This document shows, in pieces, positions 1 through 7,299 of a DNA stretch of 17,237 bases. The notes below the pieces were generated by a model. That model did not search any database. It was not told the DNA's origin and saw only the letters and a list, made by a program, of their open reading frames with translations. The stretch's first letter is position 1, and the number at the start of each line of letters is the position of its first letter. The position numbers and the translations under genes are program-made. The DNA comes from Flavobacteriales bacterium UBA1112 (GTDB taxonomy: Bacteria; Bacteroidota; Bacteroidia; Flavobacteriales_D; Sanyastnellaceae), in the NCBI GenBank assembly GCA_002313415.1, contig DCBH01000030.1:1336-18572 (forward strand), in the 5' to 3' direction.

Positions 1-38
1 AAGCGGAAAACGGTCTTCTTCATATTTCGGCCGATTGC

Positions 39-46
39 TACTTTTG
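39..46 (+). promoter_or_regulatory. Bacteroidota-type -7 promoter element (TACTTTTG)
   Basis: The octamer TACTTTTG matches the Bacteroidota sigma-70 -7 consensus TAnnTTTG exactly. It lies 38 nt before the ATG at 85, so transcription would begin around position 50 and leave a leader of about 30 nt. No clear TTTG -33 element is visible at the expected distance upstream. The same octamer precedes the gene at 8301. The motif is short and chance matches are expected elsewhere; its position directly before a gene start is the main support. Confidence 0.5.
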
Positions 47-84
47 AAAGAGTCTCCTTTGAATCATCTCACAAATCCGCCTTC

Positions 85-1530
85 ATGAAATGGTCTCACG
101 TCCTCCTTTGTTGTTTTTCCTATCAAGCTTTTGCGCAATGTGATTTCACTGAGGTGAACATTCAGACATCAACGGGAGAATGGGGTGACGAAATGTCATG
201 GGACCTCTATCAAAACCTGGACAATGGTGAGGCTTTGCTTCTCGCGTCTTTTCAAGGGGAGTTTGATCAAATGACGACAAATGATCAGTTGTGCCTGGAA
301 GATGGGTGTTATTTTTTTTCAGTATCTGACTCGTGGGGTGATGGATGGAATGGAGGAGAAATTTCTTGCTCTCCAAGCCTTGAAGGTTTCACGGGGTCAT
401 TTACCCTGGATGATGGATACGAAGGATATATGGCCTTTCAGGTTGGCGACGGTTTATGCACCACGAGCCTTCCTGGCTGCACCGATCCTGACGCCTTAAA
501 TCCAGTGCAGGGAGCCAATGTAGATGACGGCAGTTGCGTTTATTTCCAAACGCTGGAGTACGCGTATGACAAAGAGATTTTGCAGCGCGACTACATTTAT
601 TATCATCCAGAATCTGCAGCTGACGAATGTCCTTTGGTCTTCGTTTTCCACGGGTATACAGGCAGTGCACAAGACATCATGGAGTACTCACAGTTCAATG
701 CCCTTGCAGAGGAATTTGGTTTTGCGGTTTGTTATCCCCAAGGCACTCTGGACTCCTACGGAAATACATTTTTCAATGTTGGATATGATTTTCAGTTCAA
801 TGAGGATGTGGATGATGTGGCCTTCACGCTTGCATTGCACGATGAGCTTCAAATGAACCATTCGCTAGATCCAAATGCGGTGTACGGAACAGGCATGTCC
901 AATGGCGGAGATTTCTGTTACATGCTGGCCTGTCAAGCGTCAGATGTATTTCAGGCGGTGGCTCCAGTCTCAGGTATGATCATGCAAGACATTATGGATG
1001 CGTGCAATCCGTCAGCGGCAACAAACATTTTGGAAATTCACGGTACTGATGACGGTGTGACTCTTTACGAGGGAGATCCCGACAATGAAGACGGTTGGGG
1101 CGCTTATCCTAGCATTCCAGAAACGATGGCGTTTTTTGTGGACTTGTTTCAATTGTCCGGCCAAGGAACGGATGCCCTGCCTGACGTCAATCCGTCGGAT
1201 GGCAGTACGGTGGAGGTTTCTTCTTGGTCCAACGACGCGGAGTGTCCGCGGGTTGAGTTGTACAAGGTCATTGGGGGTGGTCACGATTGGCCAGGCGCTT
1301 GGGGCAACATGGACATCGATGCCAGTCTGGTCGCGTGGGAGTTTTTTGAAAGTACATGCAATACGGGATTGCCCTTAAATATTGAAACAGCGCCGCCAAG
1401 GGATGATACATCAGTTCAAGGCACCTGGGACATTCTTGGGCGTCCTTGTCCTTCGAACGCGTCGGGACAATTGTTGATTCAGCAACTTTCCAACGGTCAA
1501 GTTCGTAAGGTCGTTCGGTTTACGGAGTGA
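85..1530 (+). CDS. Secreted PHB-depolymerase / feruloyl-esterase-like hydrolase with DDGSC module and short T9SS-like tail
   Basis: 481-residue secreted alpha/beta hydrolase of the LpqC/PHB-depolymerase-like esterase group, expected to cleave ester bonds in a polymer or in acylated polysaccharide outside the cell. A signal peptide covers residues 1-17 (cut in FAQ). Residues 19-125 form a Cys-containing beta domain with the DSWGDGW signature common in Bacteroidota secreted proteins. Residues 131-151 are a GC...DDGSC module. The catalytic domain spans about 155-425: oxyanion-hole strand FVFHGYTG (187-194), nucleophile Ser272 in GMSNGG, probable acid Asp322 or Asp323 after EIHGT, and His400 in GGGHDWPG. 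The last ~35 residues (WDILGRP...NGQVRKVVRF) resemble only the end of a type A T9SS sorting domain; the usual PNP start is missing. The next gene starts 77 nt downstream on the same strand and is probably cotranscribed. The fold is confident; the substrate is unknown. Confidence 0.85.
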   Translation: MKWSHVLLCCFSYQAFAQCDFTEVNIQTSTGEWGDEMSWDLYQNLDNGEALLLASFQGEFDQMTTNDQLCLEDGCYFFSVSDSWGDGWNGGEISCSPSLEGFTGSFTLDDGYEGYMAFQVGDGLCTTSLPGCTDPDALNPVQGANVDDGSCVYFQTLEYAYDKEILQRDYIYYHPESAADECPLVFVFHGYTGSAQDIMEYSQFNALAEEFGFAVCYPQGTLDSYGNTFFNVGYDFQFNEDVDDVAFTLALHDELQMNHSLDPNAVYGTGMSNGGDFCYMLACQASDVFQAVAPVSGMIMQDIMDACNPSAATNILEIHGTDDGVTLYEGDPDNEDGWGAYPSIPETMAFFVDLFQLSGQGTDALPDVNPSDGSTVEVSSWSNDAECPRVELYKVIGGGHDWPGAWGNMDIDASLVAWEFFESTCNTGLPLNIETAPPRDDTSVQGTWDILGRPCPSNASGQLLIQQLSNGQVRKVVRFTE

Positions 1531-1607
1531 CCTGTTCTGGAATGACAGCGAGACCACGGATGGCAAAACGAATTCCGGTTTTTGTCAATACCTTAAGGGT
1601 ATATTAC

Positions 1608-4310
1608 ATGATGACAAGACCACTATTCTTTCTCAGCATCGTATCGTTGATTGGCAATCTGTTATCCATGAATGCGCAGGGACCATTGGGCCTTGCACCT
1701 CTCAGTGCAGTCACGCATACTGCTGTTCAGGATGGACCGTGGAGTTCTGCGGCTACTTGGGGTGGTGACCTGCCTGGAGGTGGGGATCGAGTGCATATCC
1801 CTGCCGGCATATGGGTTGAGGTTGACGGAATTTTTGCCTCAGCATTGAAGACGTTAAGAGTTGACGGAACGCTCAAGTTTTCATCGAATGCAAATACCGA
1901 GCTCCGCATTGAGACGCTTGTCGGTACAAGCGGAAGTCACTTGATTGTTGGGAGCGAAGTGAATCCTATATCGCAAGACGTCACTGCACGCATCACATTT
2001 GTCGATGACGGACCCATTGATCTCGAGGCTGATCCCGGCCAACTCGGCAAGGGGGGCATTTTTATGGGAGCGGTTCGCGCTTGTGGTGCGCAGAAGTCAC
2101 CTTTTCACGTTTTGGCCGAAGGTGCATCCGCGGGCAGTTCCAGTGTGGTGCTGGCTGAGTCGCCAATCGGATGGCAGGTTGGTGACTCTGTCGTGCTCAC
2201 TGGAACGGACAGGGATGATCCAACCTCTGACGAGGTTCGGACGATTGCTTCCATTGATGGAGCTACAATCGCACTGAGCACCCCTTTGTCGACTGATCAC
2301 ATCTCACCAAGGCTCGGGTTGAACGTTCACATGGCCAACCTATCTCGAAATGTGATTGTATCCTCAGCGAATCCTGACCTCGATCGTCGTGGACATGTGA
2401 TGTTCATGAATACGCATGACGTAGATATGCGCTACGTTCGCTTCGAACAATTGGGCCGGACGAACAAAAGGGTGCAGCTCGATGATTGGATTTTCCCAAA
2501 TCTCATTGCCGATGAGTTTGAAGCTGGCGCAAATACCAACATTCGGGGCCGCTACTCTTGCCATTTCCATCGAGGCGGTGTGAATCCAACAGCGGGCGAT
2601 CCTGCACGCATTGAAGGTTGCGTGGTTGAAGACGATCCGGGGTGGGCATATGTCAACCACAGCTCGCACGTCGATTTTGTAGGCAACGTCAGTTACAACG
2701 TTGTTGGTGGGGCCTTCCAAACTGAATCTGGAGACGAAATAGGGAGTTTTGTGGGCAATTTGGCCATTCGTACTGTAAACCCAGACTTTCCCATTCTAAA
2801 CCCTGACACCGAACCTGTGGATGTACGTGAAACCACACAAGATTTTGCCTTCCAAGGTGACGGTTTCTGGTTCCATGGTGGCGGTGTTGTTGTGCGGGAC
2901 AACATCGCAAGCGGATGCTCGGGCCACGGGTTCATTTATTGGACTGAGGGCTTACGAGAGGTGGACACCGAATTTGATTTACAGAACATGTTCAAAGTGG
3001 CGAACATCCCCAATGGAAACTTATTGCCTGGACTTGAGAACATTCAAAGTTGGTGGATTCCGCTATCCGAGTTCAAAGGCAATACGGCTTATTCTGTGAG
3101 TAAAGGCTTGGCCGCGTACTATGTCCATGCCACACTTTTTGAAGACATCACTCAGCTCACTGAAAGCTATTTGGCCACCGTTCACTCGGTCTTCGATGAC
3201 CTGACATTGTGGAATGTCAGAAAATTCGGGATTGAGCTCCAAAATTGCGAGAGATTCACATTCCGCAATCTGGATTTATGGAATGATGGAGGGGAGGATG
3301 TCATAGGTATTTTGAATGCCATTACAGTAGCTCGAGAAAGCCGCTGGGAACAGTGTGATGTCGCCGGTTTCGACATTGGCATGGTACCTCCTACACAAGG
3401 AGATGTGACTGTGTGTGGTGGTGCGTTTAACAACCTCACTGATTTTGCAATCATTCCTCCACAACGTGACTCAAGGGCCCCTGGTTGGGATCGTGACCTT
3501 CATTTTGATGGAGTCAATTTTGTCTCTCCATCCATTTTTCCTGCGTCTGAAGTTGTTCACTACGACCTCCTTGGCGGAGCAACACTGGCAGGGGAGGTTT
3601 ATCTCACAGAACCAGAGTTTCAGTCAAGATTGTTTCCAATTCCGGATCGCATCCGCGTGTCCTCTGAATCGCTTCCCGAAATGCGGCTTTTTTATCTCGA
3701 GCAGGCGCCCTCTTATGTGCCAATTACATCGGCCAATCTGGGCGATGCATATGGCCCGTATGCTGAGGCAGTTGAAGGACAAAGCAATGCTGACTTGATG
3801 TCAAATTTCGGCATTGCGTTTGCAGGTGCTCTTTTGCCAGAGGACGCTTCCGAACACCCACATGTCTCGGGAGGTTTGATTAGCGCTTTGGACCCTGTGA
3901 TGAATATTCCCAATTGCCACTTCATACGAGAACCACTGCTAGAGGCAAATGCCTACGATAACTTTGAGTTTTACCAATGCTGGGACCCCACGAGTCCCAC
4001 CTCTGGTGTTACCATTCCATTGGACCATTCATGCGAGGTCGCCCCCATCGTTGTTCTGGGTTGTATGGATTCACTTGCCTGCAATTTTGTTCCCGAGGCT
4101 GTTGAAGATGACGGCAGTTGTGAATATGAGAGTTGCGGGTGTCCAGCGGACGTTGACTCGGATGGAATCGTCGCTGTCAACGATGCACTTCTTGTTCTCG
4201 GAGATTTCGGGTGCTTTTCTGGGTGTTCCGCAGACATCGATGGTGATGGGGTTGTTGGAGTATCAGACGTGCTCATTGTATTGACTGAATTTGCCTTGAC
4301 CTGCGATTAG
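1608..4310 (+). CDS. Secreted G8-domain parallel beta-helix protein (CEMIP/TMEM2-like) with dockerin-like C-terminus
   Basis: 900 residues from the chosen ATG. An upstream in-frame ATG at 1527 would put 27 unconserved residues before the signal peptide, so 1608 (or the adjacent ATG at 1611) is preferred; an AAGGG stretch lies 8 nt before 1608. Signal peptide about 1-24 (ends NAQ). Residues 35-165 form a G8 domain with the pattern GPWSSAATWGGDLPGGGDRV and then IPAG.WVEVDG. A long parallel beta-helix follows (about 180-700), containing SCHFHRGG, which resembles the HFH segment of CEMIP/TMEM2 hyaluronan-binding proteins. Near the end come a GC..ACNF...DDGSC module and two calcium-loop repeats (DVDSDGIVAVND, DIDGDGVVGVSD) of dockerin/EF-hand type flanked by cysteines. 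G8 beta-helix proteins bind or cut polysaccharides in animals; a role on an extracellular polysaccharide here is inference. It probably works with the upstream esterase. Confidence 0.85.
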   Translation: MMTRPLFFLSIVSLIGNLLSMNAQGPLGLAPLSAVTHTAVQDGPWSSAATWGGDLPGGGDRVHIPAGIWVEVDGIFASALKTLRVDGTLKFSSNANTELRIETLVGTSGSHLIVGSEVNPISQDVTARITFVDDGPIDLEADPGQLGKGGIFMGAVRACGAQKSPFHVLAEGASAGSSSVVLAESPIGWQVGDSVVLTGTDRDDPTSDEVRTIASIDGATIALSTPLSTDHISPRLGLNVHMANLSRNVIVSSANPDLDRRGHVMFMNTHDVDMRYVRFEQLGRTNKRVQLDDWIFPNLIADEFEAGANTNIRGRYSCHFHRGGVNPTAGDPARIEGCVVEDDPGWAYVNHSSHVDFVGNVSYNVVGGAFQTESGDEIGSFVGNLAIRTVNPDFPILNPDTEPVDVRETTQDFAFQGDGFWFHGGGVVVRDNIASGCSGHGFIYWTEGLREVDTEFDLQNMFKVANIPNGNLLPGLENIQSWWIPLSEFKGNTAYSVSKGLAAYYVHATLFEDITQLTESYLATVHSVFDDLTLWNVRKFGIELQNCERFTFRNLDLWNDGGEDVIGILNAITVARESRWEQCDVAGFDIGMVPPTQGDVTVCGGAFNNLTDFAIIPPQRDSRAPGWDRDLHFDGVNFVSPSIFPASEVVHYDLLGGATLAGEVYLTEPEFQSRLFPIPDRIRVSSESLPEMRLFYLEQAPSYVPITSANLGDAYGPYAEAVEGQSNADLMSNFGIAFAGALLPEDASEHPHVSGGLISALDPVMNIPNCHFIREPLLEANAYDNFEFYQCWDPTSPTSGVTIPLDHSCEVAPIVVLGCMDSLACNFVPEAVEDDGSCEYESCGCPADVDSDGIVAVNDALLVLGDFGCFSGCSADIDGDGVVGVSDVLIVLTEFALTCD

Positions 4311-4402
4311 GGCACCTTAGTCCATTTCCAACCGTGTTGAATCAAAGTTTACCATTCGTTTGCATGTGGCCAACTGAATGTGGCCGGTCTGAGCATTCAT
4401 TC

Positions 4403-4427
4403 TCATTTCGAAATGATTGAATCAATC
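4403..4427. repeat. Two overlapping short palindromes between convergent genes
   Basis: TCATTTCGAAATGA (4403-4416) is a perfect 14-bp palindrome. It overlaps GATTGA-A-TCAATC (4415-4427), a second inverted repeat with a 1-nt centre. They sit in the 136-nt gap between the G8 gene and the convergent small-protein operon. There is no T-run typical of an intrinsic terminator. They could be a protein-binding site, a weak bidirectional transcription end, or chance. Confidence 0.35.
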
Positions 4428-4446
4428 AAAACCGACGCCAGTCCAT

Positions 4447-4632
4447 CTAGTCGTCCAATCTCTTTGGAAATCTAGAAAAGTCCCCCATGCCATCTGCGTC
4501 GATGTCGTCTGCACCATGGTCAAAACGTCGCTCTTTCTCATCGCTTTTGTGGCCATTGTTGATGTTCCAAATCATCACAGCCAGGTAGCACGAGAAAATG
4601 ACGAATCCCGTCACGAACATGGAAATACTCAT
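4447..4632 (-). CDS. Small single-span membrane protein (61 aa), function unknown
   Basis: 61-residue protein with one hydrophobic segment (about 5-24, MFVTGFVIFSCYLAVMIW) followed by a charged acidic tail (KSDEKERRFD..., then DDIDADGMGDFSRF). Its ATG overlaps the TGA of the preceding gene as ATGA (4629-4632), which strongly suggests translational coupling and supports both small genes being real. It is the last gene of a run that begins with the COG0523 GTPase. I do not recognise a named family. The short N-terminal span plus acidic cytoplasmic tail is compatible with a small accessory subunit of a membrane complex, but that is speculation. Confidence 0.65.
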   Translation of the reverse strand: MSISMFVTGFVIFSCYLAVMIWNINNGHKSDEKERRFDHGADDIDADGMGDFSRFPKRLDD

Positions 4633-4817
4633 GTCCTAGGGGTTCTGCGTTGCCTAATCGCGATGGAAAAAAGAAGAATGGTCCCTGGCCAATGAGCACT
4701 GTATAGCGCCTCATCAGTTTGCCCCATTAAACCCAGACTCACAGAGTAAATAAGACAGACAAAGGCAAGCAACACAGCGTACCACGTAAGGAGGAATTGA
4801 ATGAAACGTTTCTGCAT
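4629..4817 (-). CDS. Small hydrophobic membrane protein (62 aa), function unknown
   Basis: 62 residues from the ATG at 4817. A longer in-frame start at 4880 would add a charged, non-hydrophobic extension overlapping the GTPase gene, so 4817 is preferred, leaving 29 nt after the GTPase stop. A clear transmembrane helix lies at about 6-31 (FLLTWYAVLLAFVCLIYSV) and a second, shorter hydrophobic stretch at about 43-54, ending in a basic tail (RQRRTPR). The stop overlaps the start of the next gene by ATGA. No named family is recognised; its placement suggests a role linked to the GTPase or to its small partner. Confidence 0.6.
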   Translation of the reverse strand: MQKRFIQFLLTWYAVLLAFVCLIYSVSLGLMGQTDEALYSAHWPGTILLFSIAIRQRRTPRT

Positions 4818-4846
4818 GATTAGACTCTTTGTCTTAAGATAAGGAT

Positions 4847-6070
4847 TTAATTCCAGACTTTTTTGATTGTTTGCGGCCATGGGTCTGAAAATTCATGTCC
4901 GCTCCGCCACACTTCAATTTCTGCATCTGAGAGAAAGCACGATTCCAAGGCAGTGGTAAAATCGTCCACGTTCGATTTGTCGCCGATTACGGTCAAATTG
5001 CAATGCCGATCGCCAAAACGTCCCGATTCGTCCTCCAGCCTCTTTTTGAGCTCCGTAATTTCCATCTCGGTCAGACCGGAGTCGACGTCCTCTGCAATGC
5101 TCGCTCGCCAAGAACCAACAATTTCGAGGTTGATTCCACTTCCAGCTTGATTCCACAGCATTGCGAATTTGTCGCGGCTCGCCAACCAAAAAAAACCTTT
5201 GCTCCGATAGATTTGATCGTTCAAATACTCGTGACACACGTCCCAAAGTCTAGTAGGGTGGAAGGGTTTGTCACTTCGAATGACACGTGTGGCAATGTTG
5301 TAGGGTCGGTCTGCCTCAACTTCAGTGCTGAGCTCTCGGGACAATTCCTCGGTTAAAATGGCCACACTTTGGAAATCGTAAGTGGGCAAATCAAGGAGAG
5401 ATGACAGCGACATGTTCCCAAATTGGAGTTGCTGTACAGGCGCATTTGGATTGATGTTGCGGAGTGTTTCAATCAACGCATGGCGTTGCAGGTCCGGGAT
5501 GCGATCTGCTTTGGTGAGGAAAATGTGAGAACCGAATAGAATTTGTTCAACGAGCAAGTTTGTGGTGTCACGGAGGCCTGAGGCGAGGTTCTTTTGAAAT
5601 GCTGGGACGAGGGATTGACCGTTTTCAAAATCGTGACAAAGAGTAAGGCTGTCCACCAAAGTGAATACGCCAGTCAGCGTCATTTCATTGTATTCTTTAA
5701 AAAATTGAATCAAAGGCATGGGGTGACAACTGCCTGACGTTTCAATCAGGATGAGTTGTGTCTTTTGTGTCGTGAATTGAGTCAATTTATCTAAAGCTGA
5801 CGCGAGCTTTTTGAGCCCTTGTTGACTACTCAGAACACAAGCATGAATCGAAATGAGTGGGCTATCTCCTTCTTCAATCGCGGGATTGTTTCCAAGAAGC
5901 TCTCCGTCCACGTCGAGTTCACTCATGTCATTGACAATGGCGCCGATGTGGAGATTAAGCTTTTTCGATTGGGTTAACAAGTTCCTGAACAACGTGGTCT
6001 TCCCTGAACCGAGGAATCCATTGAGGATGATGACGCTGATGGGTCGGTTTTCAGACACGGCAATGGGCAT
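4847..6070 (-). CDS. COG0523 GTPase (CobW/YciC/ZagA-like putative metallochaperone), CxCC motif not recognisable
   Basis: 407-residue G3E-family GTPase. Visible motifs: Walker A GFLGSGKTT (18-26), the family segment IVNDMSELDVDG (45-56), a switch-like ETSGSCHPMPL (110-120), LVDS (138-141), and G4-like TKAD (186-189). The C-terminal half carries the signatures of the zinc-responsive YciC/ZagA branch: KPFHPTRLW (268-276), SKGFFWLASR, and a GDRHCNLTVIG...SDAEIEVW end. COG0523 proteins couple GTP hydrolysis to metal delivery, often zinc under limitation. The metal-binding CxCC motif expected near residue 78 is absent: the segment reads SIHACVLSSQQG, with one Cys. The cysteine at 115 and several histidines might substitute, or metal use may differ. 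Two small membrane proteins follow on the same strand. I see no Zur-type palindrome in the 188 nt upstream. Confidence 0.85.
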   Translation of the reverse strand: MPIAVSENRPISVIILNGFLGSGKTTLFRNLLTQSKKLNLHIGAIVNDMSELDVDGELLGNNPAIEEGDSPLISIHACVLSSQQGLKKLASALDKLTQFTTQKTQLILIETSGSCHPMPLIQFFKEYNEMTLTGVFTLVDSLTLCHDFENGQSLVPAFQKNLASGLRDTTNLLVEQILFGSHIFLTKADRIPDLQRHALIETLRNINPNAPVQQLQFGNMSLSSLLDLPTYDFQSVAILTEELSRELSTEVEADRPYNIATRVIRSDKPFHPTRLWDVCHEYLNDQIYRSKGFFWLASRDKFAMLWNQAGSGINLEIVGSWRASIAEDVDSGLTEMEITELKKRLEDESGRFGDRHCNLTVIGDKSNVDDFTTALESCFLSDAEIEVWRSGHEFSDPWPQTIKKVWN

Positions 6071-6204
6071 GTAAATGGCAAAAATTCAAATTGGCTGTAT
6101 CATTTGAGATTCGACAGCAGGGAGCAGGATTCAACTGCATCGAGGATGGTTTTGGTGATGATCTATGCCTGATTATTTCGAGGTCAGCTTTGAAAGATCA
6201 CAGG

Positions 6205-6241
6205 GCTTCAGGATGGCGAGCAGTCTGAAGCAGAAATCTGC
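6205..6241. repeat. Adjacent inverted repeats in the gap downstream of the SRPBCC gene
   Basis: GCTTCAG (6205-6211) and CTGAAGC (6225-6231) form a perfect 7-bp stem around a 13-nt loop, and GCAGA-AA-TCTGC (6230-6241) forms a second stem of 5 bp. They lie just past the stop of the minus-strand SRPBCC gene and 135 nt or more before the GTPase start. Neither has a U-tract on the minus strand, so a conventional intrinsic terminator is not supported; they may still help end or process the upstream transcript. Confidence 0.3.
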
Positions 6242-6258
6242 CTCCAATCGATATTTCT

Positions 6259-6747
6259 TTAGGGACAAAACCAACGATGCTTTTTGTAAGCGGTTTTGTC
6301 CACAGGTGCCCCAGATTCCATCCAAGATTTGATTCCGCTTGTCACAGCATCGAGATAAAGTGCGACTTGTCGCCTCACGAAGAGGATGAGGGCGAGGTTC
6401 CGAATAACTTTTGGTAGTTTTTCAATTGCACGAGGCGTTACGGCAATTGTGAGCTGGCAGGACGTCTCGTTGACCGGTGTGATGCGCCACTGAACTTCAT
6501 TCTTCGGCTCTGATGCTTTTCCTACGAGCAAATCATAACCTTGCCCCTCCATCCATGACGTGGACTCTCTCGTAAAAACGACGTTGTTTAAGTATGTGAT
6601 TTCATCGGCGATGGCTGACTTTTTTGCACTTTTTGAATGCCTTTGGATGTAGGGGTGGCATGCTTCGAGGTGGTGCTCTGAAGTAATGCCTTGCCAAAGT
6701 TGAGACGCAGGGACATCAATGTTACGAGTTGAAGAGACAGCTTTCAT
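6259..6747 (-). CDS. SRPBCC-family (START/polyketide-cyclase-like) protein
   Basis: 162 residues. The opening, MKAVSSTRNIDVPASQLWQGIT, has the usual SRPBCC pattern of a first beta strand followed by a helix beginning at (S/D)xLW. Central strands (YDLLVGKASEP, VQWRITPV, CQLTIAVTPR) alternate as in a lipid-pocket helix-grip fold, and a long C-terminal helix (about 125-150, LILFVRRQVALYLDAV) closes the pocket. Such proteins bind or modify small hydrophobic ligands; the ligand cannot be told here. It starts 20 nt after the GNAT gene ends and is the last member of that three-gene minus-strand run. Confidence 0.6.
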   Translation of the reverse strand: MKAVSSTRNIDVPASQLWQGITSEHHLEACHPYIQRHSKSAKKSAIADEITYLNNVVFTRESTSWMEGQGYDLLVGKASEPKNEVQWRITPVNETSCQLTIAVTPRAIEKLPKVIRNLALILFVRRQVALYLDAVTSGIKSWMESGAPVDKTAYKKHRWFCP

Positions 6748-6767
6748 GGACGATTTGTGGTTTCTAT

Positions 6768-7250
6768 TTACAGATGTAGGCGCATCCGGATGTCTGCCCT
6801 TTCATAAATGCATTCGTCAGGTAAGGCGACCTCAGCGAAACCAAATTTACGGTAAATGTGAATCGCACTTTTCAGCTTGGAGTGAGAGTATAGCTCGATG
6901 GTGTGGACGTGCATTTGTTCACATTTTGCGATAAGGAAACGCATCAATTCTTGGCCAATGCCAAGAGATTGAACATCTTCCCTGACAGCCATCTTATTCA
7001 GCTCCATCACACCTGGCGTAACAGGTGTGAGTGCAAATGTCGCAATCGCCTCTCCGCGAAGAAGGCCAAAAAATATCACACCGCCCTTCCTCAAAATCAT
7101 CTCTTCCGGATGTTGTAGCACCTGTAAATCGTAAGGCTCAATCAAAAAAGAAGCTTCCAACCACGCTTGATTCAATTCGAAAAATGCTCTTTTATGTTTT
7201 GGAGCAAATGGGACAATGTCCAGCGATTGGTTTTGAGGTGATAAGTTCAA
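6768..7250 (-). CDS. GNAT-family N-acetyltransferase
   Basis: About 160 residues from a TTG at 7250. GNAT signatures: the beta4 segment MELNKMAVREDVQSLGIG (acetyl-CoA-binding R/Q-x-x-G-x-G/A variant, here QSLGIG), the helix QELMRFLIAKCEQ, and IELYSHSKLKSAIHIYRKFGFAEV near the C-terminus. It transfers an acetyl group from acetyl-CoA to an unknown amine. The reading frame is open upstream to 7442, but an ATG at 7391 would overlap the preceding gene by 92 nt with non-family sequence; TTG codons at 7250 or 7331 are more plausible, so the start is uncertain. It lies between the amidotransferase-like gene and the SRPBCC gene, all on one strand. Confidence 0.8.
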   Translation of the reverse strand: MNLSPQNQSLDIVPFAPKHKRAFFELNQAWLEASFLIEPYDLQVLQHPEEMILRKGGVIFFGLLRGEAIATFALTPVTPGVMELNKMAVREDVQSLGIGQELMRFLIAKCEQMHVHTIELYSHSKLKSAIHIYRKFGFAEVALPDECIYERADIRMRLHL

Positions 7251-7299
7251 GGTTTGGGGGTGCAGTTGTGGTACAATTTTTACATTGCATTCAGAGGCT

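Noticed and set aside
1527..1607. Upstream in-frame start (ATG 1527) for the G8 protein
   Set aside because: It would place 27 polar residues ahead of a clean signal peptide and overlap the end of the esterase gene; the ATG at 1608/1611 fits better.
6071..6258. Possible small RNA or tRNA in the gap between the GTPase and SRPBCC genes
   Set aside because: Only short inverted repeats are present; no cloverleaf, CCA end or U-tract hairpin could be drawn.
6296..6304. TTGTCCACA, one mismatch from a DnaA box
   Set aside because: A single copy inside the SRPBCC coding region, far from dnaA, with no cluster of boxes. Expected by chance.
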